Part shown: positions 1 to 5,585 of the stretch, in pieces
Layout of the letters: every line of letters starts with the position of its first letter
How positions within the stretch are numbered: position 1 is the first letter of the stretch
From: Schleiferiaceae bacterium
GTDB lineage: Bacteria; Bacteroidota; Bacteroidia; Flavobacteriales; Schleiferiaceae
DNA length: 5,585 nucleotides
Assembly: GCA_025210575.1 (NCBI GenBank)
Contig: JAOARK010000209.1
Span: forward strand, 1 to 5,585
Direction: 5' to 3'
The notes under the pieces: generated by a model
What the model was told of the DNA's origin: nothing
Database searches by the model: none
The model's input: the letters and a program-made list of their open reading frames with translations, nothing else
Made by a program: the position numbers and the translations under genes

Positions 1-2051
1 ATGCTCCAATTACCTTTGATAGTGAAGAACTAAGCGTGAAGGACATCAATGAGGAAAAAGTAAAAGAGCTTTTCACTGAATTAGAATTTAGAAGTTTAAT
101 GTCTAGAGTTCTTACCAATGTTGATGAGAACAAGGAGAGTCCCACTGGTCCTAAATCTGGTGGATCATTAGAAGGCGAACAAATAGATCTTTTTTCTACA
201 CCGGCAAATCAGTCCAATACCGAAAACTTATCGGGGTTTAAAAATCTAGAGAACACGGATCACTTTTATCAACTCATTGAAACAGATCAGGACCTTAAAT
301 TATTTATTAAAAAATTAGAACAACAAGAAAGTGTTTGTTTTGACACTGAAACGACTTCTATTAACGCTGTGAGCGCAGAGTTGGTGGGAATTGCTTTTTC
401 ATATGCTAAAGGAAAAGCTTATTACGTAACTGTTCCAGAGGATTATGAATTGGCCAAAAAGCGAGTAGAGTTATTCAAACCATTTTTTGAGAATGCAACA
501 ATTGAAAAAATTGGTCAGAATATAAAGTATGACATTGAAGTGCTCAAAAAATATAATGTTGATGTAAAAGGGGAGTTGTTTGATACAATGTTGGCACATT
601 ATCTAATACAGCCCGATATGCGTCATAATATGGATGTGCTAGCAGAAACCTATTTGTCGTACCAGCCAATGTCTATTGAAAATCTCATAGGAAAAAAAGG
701 AAAGCACCAAAAAAATATGAGAGATGTAGATGTTGATTTGGTTAAGGAGTATGCTGCCGAAGATGCTGATATTACGTTTCAACTAAAACAATATTTTCAG
801 CCCAAGCTTGCCGAAACAGAAGTTAAGAGTGTATTTGATGAGATTGAAACTCCTTTGATTCCGGTATTGGCCGAAATGGAGCATACAGGAATAAAAGTAG
901 ATGAACAGGCCTTAAAGGAATACTCTACACAGTTGCACAGCGAGGTACTATCTCTTGATAAAGAAATAAAAGAATTGGCAGGTCAGGATTTCTTAATTTC
1001 TTCGCCAAGACAACTTGGAGAGATTCTTTTTGATAAACTAAAACTCTCAGATAAACCTAAAAAAACCAAATCGGGCCAGTACGCAACCTCAGAAGACATT
1101 CTTGTAGGTTTAAAAGGAAAACATCCGATAATTGAAAAAATATTGTCGTTTAGAGAAATTGGGAAATTAAAGTCGACATATGTTGACGCTTTACCTAAGG
1201 AGATTAATCCAAGAACGGGAAAAATACATACTTCATTTAATCAGGCGGTAGCGGCAACAGGGAGATTAAGCTCAAACAATCCAAACTTGCAGAACATTCC
1301 TATTAGAACGGAAAGAGGTAAGAAAGTTAGGGCCATGTTCGTGCCCACAGATGAAGATCACATACTGTTAGCAGCCGATTATAGTCAGATTGAATTAAGG
1401 TTAATAGCATCTATTAGCAAGGATTCTTCTATGATTGAAGCATTTAAAGCTGGAGAAGATATACATGCTGCAACTGCAGCTAAAGTTTTCGGTATTGGTA
1501 TTGACGAAGTAACTCGTGAACAACGAAGTCACGCCAAGACTGTAAATTTTGGGATAATTTATGGGGTAAGTGCTTTTGGTCTCAGTAATCAGACGAATTT
1601 GAGTAGGAAAGAAGCGAAAGAACTAATTGACTCTTATTTTGAAAGTTACCCTGGGATTAAGTCGTACATAGATAATCAAGTGGCCTTTGCAAGAGAGAAT
1701 GGTTATGTTCAAACCATAAAGGGAAGAAAAAGATATTTAAAAGATATTAATTCTGGAAATGCTGTAGTTAGAGGTCATGCTGAAAGAAACGCTATGAACG
1801 CCCCTATACAGGGCAGCGCAGCCGATGTTATTAAAATTGCAATGATCAAAGTTTTCAACGCTATGAACGAAGTTGGCCTCAAATCAAAGATGCTATTACA
1901 AGTTCATGATGAATTGGTTTTTGATGCACGATTAGATGAACTTGATCAATTGAAACAATTGGTAAGGGAAAATATGGAAACAGCAGTAGATATTGATGTG
2001 CCCTTAGTTGTTGATATGGGAACAGGTAATAATTGGCTAGAAGCTCATTAA
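1..2051 (+). CDS. polA: DNA polymerase I, 5'-truncated by the window edge (exonuclease and polymerase domains)
   Basis: Family A DNA polymerase that fills gaps during excision repair and Okazaki-fragment processing in the cytoplasm. The frame is open from base 3 (682 codons visible). The GTG at 36 is internal: the codons before it read APITFDSEELS, the usual polA run-in to the linker. By comparison with family lengths of about 930 residues, roughly 250 N-terminal residues (the 5' nuclease domain) lie outside the window. Counting from the codon at 36, the 3'-5' exonuclease residues are complete: D103-T-E105 (Exo I), D166 in GQNIKYD (Exo II), Y239/D243 in YAAEDAD (Exo III). Polymerase motifs follow: TGRLSS at 408-413, motif A DYSQIELR with D449, motif B RSHAKTVNFGIIYG at 497-510 (R497, K501, F505, Y509), motif C QVHDE with D625/E626. 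F505 corresponds to the E. coli Phe762 that admits dNTPs but disfavours ddNTPs. The linker (about 35-70) contains GEQIDLF. It ends with TAA at 2049-2051. Confidence 0.97.
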   Translation, partial: APITFDSEELSVKDINEEKVKELFTELEFRSLMSRVLTNVDENKESPTGPKSGGSLEGEQIDLFSTPANQSNTENLSGFKNLENTDHFYQLIETDQDLKLFIKKLEQQESVCFDTETTSINAVSAELVGIAFSYAKGKAYYVTVPEDYELAKKRVELFKPFFENATIEKIGQNIKYDIEVLKKYNVDVKGELFDTMLAHYLIQPDMRHNMDVLAETYLSYQPMSIENLIGKKGKHQKNMRDVDVDLVKEYAAEDADITFQLKQYFQPKLAETEVKSVFDEIETPLIPVLAEMEHTGIKVDEQALKEYSTQLHSEVLSLDKEIKELAGQDFLISSPRQLGEILFDKLKLSDKPKKTKSGQYATSEDILVGLKGKHPIIEKILSFREIGKLKSTYVDALPKEINPRTGKIHTSFNQAVAATGRLSSNNPNLQNIPIRTERGKKVRAMFVPTDEDHILLAADYSQIELRLIASISKDSSMIEAFKAGEDIHAATAAKVFGIGIDEVTREQRSHAKTVNFGIIYGVSAFGLSNQTNLSRKEAKELIDSYFESYPGIKSYIDNQVAFARENGYVQTIKGRKRYLKDINSGNAVVRGHAERNAMNAPIQGSAADVIKIAMIKVFNAMNEVGLKSKMLLQVHDELVFDARLDELDQLKQLVRENMETAVDIDVPLVVDMGTGNNWLEAH

Positions 2052-2057
2052 TGAGGT

Positions 2058-3071
2058 ATGTTGAAAAGAGTTTTACTTCTTATTTCTGTTGTATTGTCTT
2101 TAACCGCAAATGCCGCAAAGACTGACATTGTAATATTAAAGAATGGTGATAGGATAACGGGAGAGGTAAAAGAGCTCAATCAAGGAAAACTAAAATACAG
2201 CACAGACGATATCGGAATCATTTATGTAGAATGGGACAATATCAGTCAGTTATATTCTATAAATAATTTTGAAGTTGTTACTGGAAATGGGTTCAAATAC
2301 TTTGGATCAATAGGATGGTCTACTCCAGGAAAACTTAAAATAATTAGTCCGGCAGGAACCGAGGAACTTTACGTTCATGACGTGGTAATCATTAGCCCTA
2401 TTAAAACAGGATTTTGGAATAAAATAGATGGTAATGTTTCTTTAGGCTTTAGTTATACCCGAGCGTCTAACGTGCTTCAAACCAATAGTAGTCTAAACTT
2501 GAAACATCAGAATGAAAAGTCCACAAACAATTTAACGTATTCTAATATCCTTACCTATAAGGAAACAGAACGAGATGCTACTAAACAGGATGCCATTTAT
2601 AGTTTTAGTCAACTTTTAAATAAGAAGTTTTATTGGTTGATTGGTTTAAGTTGGCAACAAAATTCTGAACTGGGTATATTGAGCAGAGCTTCAATTAGCG
2701 GGCAATATGGTAAGTATGTGTTTATTACAAATGTTAATTCATTAACTGCGGGTGCAGGTGCTTTAGTTAATCAAGAAACTTCAAACGAAAATGTAACTAA
2801 CCAAAACATAGAAGCTCTTATTTCTCTCCGCTATAACCATTTTAGTTTTGACCGACCAAAGTTAAGTGTATCAGCACATTACTTTCTTTTTCCTAGCTTA
2901 ACCATAAATGGGAGAGTAAGACAAGATTTTGATACAGAAATTTCTTGGAAAGTAATATCTGATTTCAAACTTTCATTAAGGGTCTACTTTACAACAGATA
3001 ATAAACCAGTAAGTAGTACAGCTTCAAATCTGGATTGGGGAATAATCACTTCAATTGGTTATACTTTTTAA
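2058..3071 (+). CDS. DUF481-type outer-membrane beta-barrel protein with signal peptide
   Basis: A 337-residue exported protein of the DUF481 (YdiY-like) type; the molecular role of this family is not established. Residues 1-19 are a signal peptide (KR, then a leucine/valine core, likely cleaved after TANA). Residues 21-115 form two copies of a small beta domain with constant 48-residue spacing (see the repeat entry); the first carries the ILKNGDRITGEV motif often found in front of DUF481. From about 120 to the end alternating polar/hydrophobic strands suggest a barrel, including DFKLSLRVYFTTDNKP, and the protein ends in SIGYTF, a terminal Phe as expected for recognition by the BAM complex. 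There is no cysteine. It starts 6 bases after polA stops, so co-transcription with polA is likely. The start is set by the signal peptide; the only SD-like bases (AGG, 2054-2056) are too close to the ATG to act as a normal SD. Barrel and family are inferred from pattern, without a profile search. Confidence 0.85.
   Translation: MLKRVLLLISVVLSLTANAAKTDIVILKNGDRITGEVKELNQGKLKYSTDDIGIIYVEWDNISQLYSINNFEVVTGNGFKYFGSIGWSTPGKLKIISPAGTEELYVHDVVIISPIKTGFWNKIDGNVSLGFSYTRASNVLQTNSSLNLKHQNEKSTNNLTYSNILTYKETERDATKQDAIYSFSQLLNKKFYWLIGLSWQQNSELGILSRASISGQYGKYVFITNVNSLTAGAGALVNQETSNENVTNQNIEALISLRYNHFSFDRPKLSVSAHYFLFPSLTINGRVRQDFDTEISWKVISDFKLSLRVYFTTDNKPVSSTASNLDWGIITSIGYTF
2142..2381 (+). repeat. Tandem 48-residue (144-base) repeat inside the DUF481-type protein
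   Basis: Two copies of a small beta domain lie head to tail, residues 29-60 and 77-108 of the protein. Seven positions match at exactly 48 residues apart: N29/N77, G30/G78, G35/G83, the tetrapeptide GKLK at 43-46 and 91-94, and D60/D108. At the DNA level the GKLK codons are nearly identical (GGAAAACTAAAA from 2184, GGAAAACTTAAA from 2328). The pattern NG-x4-G-x7-GKLK resembles an Sm/SH3-like small barrel; that fold is my inference. Confidence 0.6.
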
Positions 3072-3099
3072 ATTATTTACATTGAGAAAAAATAGACTC

Positions 3100-3996
3100 A
3101 TGACACGTCCATTACTTATATTCCTTATGGCTATAGGTGTTTCTTCCACTTTCGCCCAAGATTACGTCCAAAAGAAACATATTAAAACCAACTTATTTGG
3201 AACAGAAGAGGTATCCGCAATTCAATATGATGTTCTCCTTTTAGATAAATCTGAATTTCAAAAATTATGGAAGAAGGAAATGGCACAGTTTACGGAAGGG
3301 GAGGTAGAGTTTACGGAGTTTCAGGTAACCACTCCAAATTTTAAAAATGACAAGGTCTCAACTCAGCATTATACTTCACTATTAAACCTTAAAACTACTG
3401 AACAAGGATTAGAAATGGTGTTTGCATTTAAAGATTCTACGGGATTTGTGGATTTCTCTTCCGATCCTCATAAAGAAGATTTTGAGAATTACTTTGAAGG
3501 TTTTATTAAGGGTGCCTATCTAAATAAGCTGAATGAAAAACTAAAAAATGAACAACGGAATCTAGACCAGATAGATTCTGACATTAAAGGGAAATTCAAG
3601 GCAATAGCAAAGAATGAAAAAAATAGGATTAGGCTTGAGACGGAGATTGACAATACAAAGAAACAAATAGAAATTAACCGTTCTCAATATGACGTTCTTT
3701 TAGGCACTATACAAGAATCTAAAACAGAATTAGCAACCACTAGTAAGGATAGTGAAAACTACAAAGTGGTAAAAAAAGAGGTCAAGAACCTAGAAAAGAA
3801 CAAAAAGAATATGGAATCTGATTATTTAAAAAGTCAGGAGCGTATTTATGATAATGAGGCAGCAATAAAAGAAACAGACCTAGCCATAGAAAATTTAAAT
3901 GCCGAAATAGCATCGCTTGAAGAGAAAAAAGCAGAACAGAAAGAGATTATACTTGAAATTGAAAGAGAAATTTATCAACTGAACCAGGTCAAATAA
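3100..3996 (+). CDS. Exported coiled-coil protein of unknown function
   Basis: I do not recognise this 298-residue protein. Residues 1-19 form a signal peptide (MTRPLLIFLMAIGVSSTFA, then QDYV), with an AXA-like cleavage site and no lipobox cysteine, so it should be released to the periplasm. Residues 20 to about 135 form a mixed globular domain rich in beta-type alternation. From about 140 to the end it is a highly charged Lys/Glu-rich helix with heptad-like Leu/Ile spacing; no proline occurs after residue 123. A Ser/Thr-rich break at about 213-221 (TTSKDSENY) may be the turn of a helical hairpin. No catalytic motif, cysteine or membrane anchor is visible. The ATG at 3100 is chosen because it puts the signal peptide at the N terminus; the frame is open upstream to a TTG at 3055, which would overlap the previous gene and add a charged extension. 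It follows the DUF481 gene by 28 bases with no terminator between, so the two may be co-expressed. Coding is near certain; function is open. Confidence 0.85.
   Translation: MTRPLLIFLMAIGVSSTFAQDYVQKKHIKTNLFGTEEVSAIQYDVLLLDKSEFQKLWKKEMAQFTEGEVEFTEFQVTTPNFKNDKVSTQHYTSLLNLKTTEQGLEMVFAFKDSTGFVDFSSDPHKEDFENYFEGFIKGAYLNKLNEKLKNEQRNLDQIDSDIKGKFKAIAKNEKNRIRLETEIDNTKKQIEINRSQYDVLLGTIQESKTELATTSKDSENYKVVKKEVKNLEKNKKNMESDYLKSQERIYDNEAAIKETDLAIENLNAEIASLEEKKAEQKEIILEIEREIYQLNQVK
3989..3996. other. 8-base tail-to-tail overlap of convergent genes
   Basis: The TAA of the plus-strand coiled-coil gene (3994-3996) lies inside the last codons of the minus-strand peptidase gene, whose TGA is read from 3991-3989. 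No intergenic space remains for a terminator, so any transcription end signal of either gene must lie inside the other gene. Confidence 0.9.
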
Positions 3997-4717
3997 ATCT
4001 GCGTATGGAATGAAACGAATGCGTGGTTTCTTTTCTTTCAGAATTATAGATTCCATTCTCCGTTAGACTGTCGATTCTTACCTCACCAGCTGCATGGATA
4101 ATTCTTTTATCAGGTAGGCAAATTCCAACATGGGTAACATTTCCCTTTTCATTTTGAAAAAAGGCCAGGTCTAGCGGTTTGTGATTTTCGAATTCAATAG
4201 AATTCCCTTGAGTAACTTGTTGAGATGCATCTCTTTTTATTGAGATTCCAGCCATTCTAAATACAATTTGCGTAAACCCAGAGCAGTCAATTCCATATTC
4301 AGTTTTTCCTCCCCATAAATATGGACTACCCATATAGCTCTTTGCAAATTCTATAACTTCCTCTTCAGAGTTTATTTGCACTGATTGTTGAATTCTGTTT
4401 TTTATGAGTTGCTTAGGAATTAGCGAACCTTTTAAAGCGGAGATTTGTTTCTGAGATTTGGCTAACTCAACATCGATTTGGCTGTTTACATTGAAAAAAT
4501 CGGTGTATTGGTTGTATTCATTTTCTGTGAGCTTTTCGATTTGCTTAGAATCTACCCAACCTTCATAACCATCAAAATCACATTTTATTTTTGACCATTG
4601 TTTCTTGATTTCTAAAATAGAAAGGCAATCACCCAAAAGAAGTTGAGAAACCATCTCGGAAGCATCGCTAGGTAGCGATCTTACGGGAATAACACTAAGA
4701 ACACAAACAGCTTTCAT
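3989..4717 (-). CDS. NlpC/P60 (C40) cysteine peptidase with N-terminal SH3-like domain, probably cytoplasmic
   Basis: A 242-residue peptidase of the NlpC/P60 family, which cuts gamma-D-Glu to diamino-acid bonds in peptidoglycan peptides. Residues 1-60 look like a bacterial SH3 domain (PVRSLPSDAS, LLLGDCLSIL, YEGWVDSKQI). Residues 61-115 are a linker or a degenerate second SH3 domain. The catalytic domain spans about 117-242, with the nucleophile in YGIDCSGF (C145), the base in THVGICL (H196) and the third polar residue in IIHAAGEV (H208). The SPYLWGGKT and KRDASQQ segments are typical of the family. There is no signal peptide or lipobox: the SH3 domain starts at the first residue, and the protein has five cysteines (5, 31, 46, 145, 200), which suits the cytoplasm. 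This resembles the YkfC/dipeptidyl-peptidase VI group, which acts on recycled murein peptides; that assignment is inferred. The next Met (22) would cut the SH3 domain, so ATG at 4717 is kept. It lies 39 bases downstream of the thiolase gene, behind a terminator. Confidence 0.9.
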   Translation of the reverse strand: MKAVCVLSVIPVRSLPSDASEMVSQLLLGDCLSILEIKKQWSKIKCDFDGYEGWVDSKQIEKLTENEYNQYTDFFNVNSQIDVELAKSQKQISALKGSLIPKQLIKNRIQQSVQINSEEEVIEFAKSYMGSPYLWGGKTEYGIDCSGFTQIVFRMAGISIKRDASQQVTQGNSIEFENHKPLDLAFFQNEKGNVTHVGICLPDKRIIHAAGEVRIDSLTENGIYNSERKETTHSFHSIRRFI

Positions 4718-4746
4718 AAATAAAAAAGGAGGGCTTAGCCCTCCTT
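4718..4746 (-). terminator. Rho-independent terminator after the thiolase gene, abutting the peptidase start codon
   Basis: On the plus strand 4726-4746 is a perfect inverted repeat: AAGGAGGGCT, one T, AGCCCTCCTT. Realistically this is a 9-bp stem with a TTA/TAA loop. Read on the minus strand the stem starts 10 bases after the thiolase stop codon (TAA, 4759-4757) and runs into TTTTTTATTT (4727-4718), then directly into the ATG of the peptidase gene. GC-rich stem plus T-tract is a classic intrinsic terminator in this direction. On the plus strand the stem is preceded by A's and followed by a poor T-tract, and no plus-strand gene ends nearby. Confidence 0.88.
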
Positions 4747-4756
4747 GATTTAGAAT

Positions 4757-5585
4757 TTACATGTTTTCTATTACTATGGCAGAGGCTCCTCCGCCACCAT
4801 TACATATACCTGCAGCACCAAACTTTCCTCCATTTTGTTTTAGAACGTTGATTAAAGAAACAACTATTCTAGAACCTGAAGAACCTAGAGGATGACCTAA
4901 TGAAACGGCTCCTCCATTTACATTCGTTTTAGCGGCATCAATTTTCAATAATTCAATATTGGCTAAACCAACAACAGAAAAGGCTTCATTCAATTCAAAG
5001 TAATCAATTTCTGAAATGTCTTTTCCCGCTTTAGCTAATGCTTTTGGAACAGCTTTAGCAGGGGCTGTAGTAAACCACTCAGACTCTTGTGCTGCATCAG
5101 CATAAGAAAGAATTTTTGCCAAAGGTTTTAGGCCAAGTTCATTGGCTTTATCGGCACTCATTATTACCAAAGCAGAAGCTCCATCATTAAGCGTTGAGGC
5201 GTTCGCAGCCGTTACAGTTCCGTCTTTTTTAAACACAGGTTTAAGTTGAGGAACTTTGTCAGCTCTTAAGTTTTTGTATTCTTCATCCTCATTAATGATC
5301 AAAGCGTCACCTCTTCTTTGTGGAACTTCAACTGGTACAACTTCGTCAGCAAAGTTTCCTTTAGACCAAGCCTCAGTGCTTCTACGGTAAGATTCTAAAG
5401 CAAAAGCATCTTGTTGCTCTCTTGTAAAGTTCATGTCTTCTGCACATATTTCTGCACAGCTTCCCATATGAACTTGGTTAAATACATCGGTAAGGCCATC
5501 TTTTACCAATCCATCTACCATTTTTATATCTCCGAGTTTTTGGCCATTTCTACTTGTAGGCAAATAATGTGGCACGGCAGACATG
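4757..5585 (-). CDS. Acetyl-CoA acetyltransferase (thiolase), 5'-truncated by the window edge
   Basis: Thiolase-superfamily enzyme that condenses two acetyl-CoA to acetoacetyl-CoA or, in reverse, cleaves 3-ketoacyl-CoA; cytoplasmic. 275 residues are visible, beginning in the conserved (ES)MSAVPHYLP region, so the Met at 5584 is internal and the true start is beyond the window. Active-site landmarks: N199 in NEAFSVVGLAN, H231 in GGAVSLGHPLGSSGSR and C261 in GICNGGGGASA. Compared with N316, H348 and C378 of the Zoogloea biosynthetic thiolase, each is offset by exactly 117, implying a full length near 392 residues, normal for the family, with no indels in between. The acyl-accepting cysteine (Cys89 equivalent) lies in the missing part, so catalytic competence cannot be confirmed here. 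AtoB-type (biosynthetic) versus FadA-type (beta-oxidation) is undecided; no fadB-like partner is in the window, so no gene symbol is given. Its transcript should end at the hairpin at 4726-4746. Confidence 0.95.
   Translation of the reverse strand, partial: MSAVPHYLPTSRNGQKLGDIKMVDGLVKDGLTDVFNQVHMGSCAEICAEDMNFTREQQDAFALESYRRSTEAWSKGNFADEVVPVEVPQRRGDALIINEDEEYKNLRADKVPQLKPVFKKDGTVTAANASTLNDGASALVIMSADKANELGLKPLAKILSYADAAQESEWFTTAPAKAVPKALAKAGKDISEIDYFELNEAFSVVGLANIELLKIDAAKTNVNGGAVSLGHPLGSSGSRIVVSLINVLKQNGGKFGAAGICNGGGGASAIVIENM

Noticed and set aside
36..38. GTG as the start codon of polA
   Set aside because: The frame is open to the left edge and the 11 codons before it fit the conserved PolA sequence, so the gene simply begins outside the window.
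2051..2125. Short ORF beginning at the ATG that overlaps the polA stop codon
   Set aside because: It is 24 codons, out of frame with the barrel gene, and has no recognisable sequence; the ATG at 2058 gives a proper signal peptide.
3055..3099. TTG at 3055 as the start of the coiled-coil protein gene
   Set aside because: It would overlap the barrel gene by 17 bases and place 15 residues, several of them charged, ahead of a clean signal peptide that begins at the ATG at 3100.
4012..4035. Possible plus-strand terminator: GAAAC, 9-base loop, GTTTC, then TTTTCTTT
   Set aside because: It lies 16 bases after the coiled-coil stop, at a suitable place, but the stem is only 5 bp with 2 GC pairs and it lies inside the peptidase coding sequence. 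It is too weak to annotate, though worth remembering if 3' ends are mapped.
4187..4206. GAATTC repeated around an AATA spacer
   Set aside because: Two palindromic hexamers inside the peptidase coding sequence, encoding ordinary residues; there is no T-tract or other context that suggests a function.
5582..5584. Met at 5584 as the start of the thiolase
   Set aside because: A start here would remove the acyl-accepting cysteine and 117 residues; the visible sequence begins in the middle of a conserved segment, so the gene is cut by the window edge.
1..5585. A novel defence, mobile or regulatory system
   Set aside because: Every long open frame is a housekeeping enzyme or an envelope protein, spacing is tight, and there are no repeats, integrases, transposases, non-coding RNA-like regions or base-composition breaks visible by eye.

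Overview
This window looks like ordinary chromosomal DNA from a member of the Bacteroidota, probably a flavobacterium-like organism. The evidence is its AT-rich composition, a DNA polymerase I with the short 'GEQIDLF'-type linker I associate with Bacteroidota, the near absence of Shine-Dalgarno sequences before the starts, and the style of the envelope proteins. I assign the phylum from protein character, not from a search.

Layout. The plus strand carries three closely packed genes. First is the 3' three quarters of polA (DNA polymerase I), whose start lies to the left of the window; the visible part has intact proofreading and polymerase motifs. Six bases later begins a DUF481-type outer-membrane beta-barrel protein with a signal peptide and a tandemly repeated small beta domain. 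After a 28-base gap comes an exported protein of unknown function with a long C-terminal coiled coil. On the minus strand, convergent to these, lie a cytoplasmic-looking NlpC/P60 (C40) cysteine peptidase with an N-terminal SH3-like domain and, upstream of it, the C-terminal 70% of an acetyl-CoA acetyltransferase (thiolase), which runs off the right edge.

Architecture. The coiled-coil and peptidase genes overlap tail to tail by 8 bases. Between thiolase and peptidase (39 bases) sits a perfect GC-rich hairpin followed on the minus strand by a T-tract that runs straight into the ATG of the peptidase gene. This is an intrinsic terminator placed where the peptidase's ribosome-binding region should be.

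Functionally the window mixes DNA repair/replication (polA), acyl-CoA metabolism (thiolase), probable murein-peptide recycling (C40 peptidase) and two envelope proteins of unknown role. I see no mobile element, CRISPR array, RNA gene, phage gene or defence system, and nothing that justifies claiming a new biological system. The more interesting points are the terminator/start-codon junction, the 48-residue tandem repeat in the DUF481 protein, and the uncharacterised exported coiled-coil protein next to it. There is no gene-free stretch longer than 39 bases.
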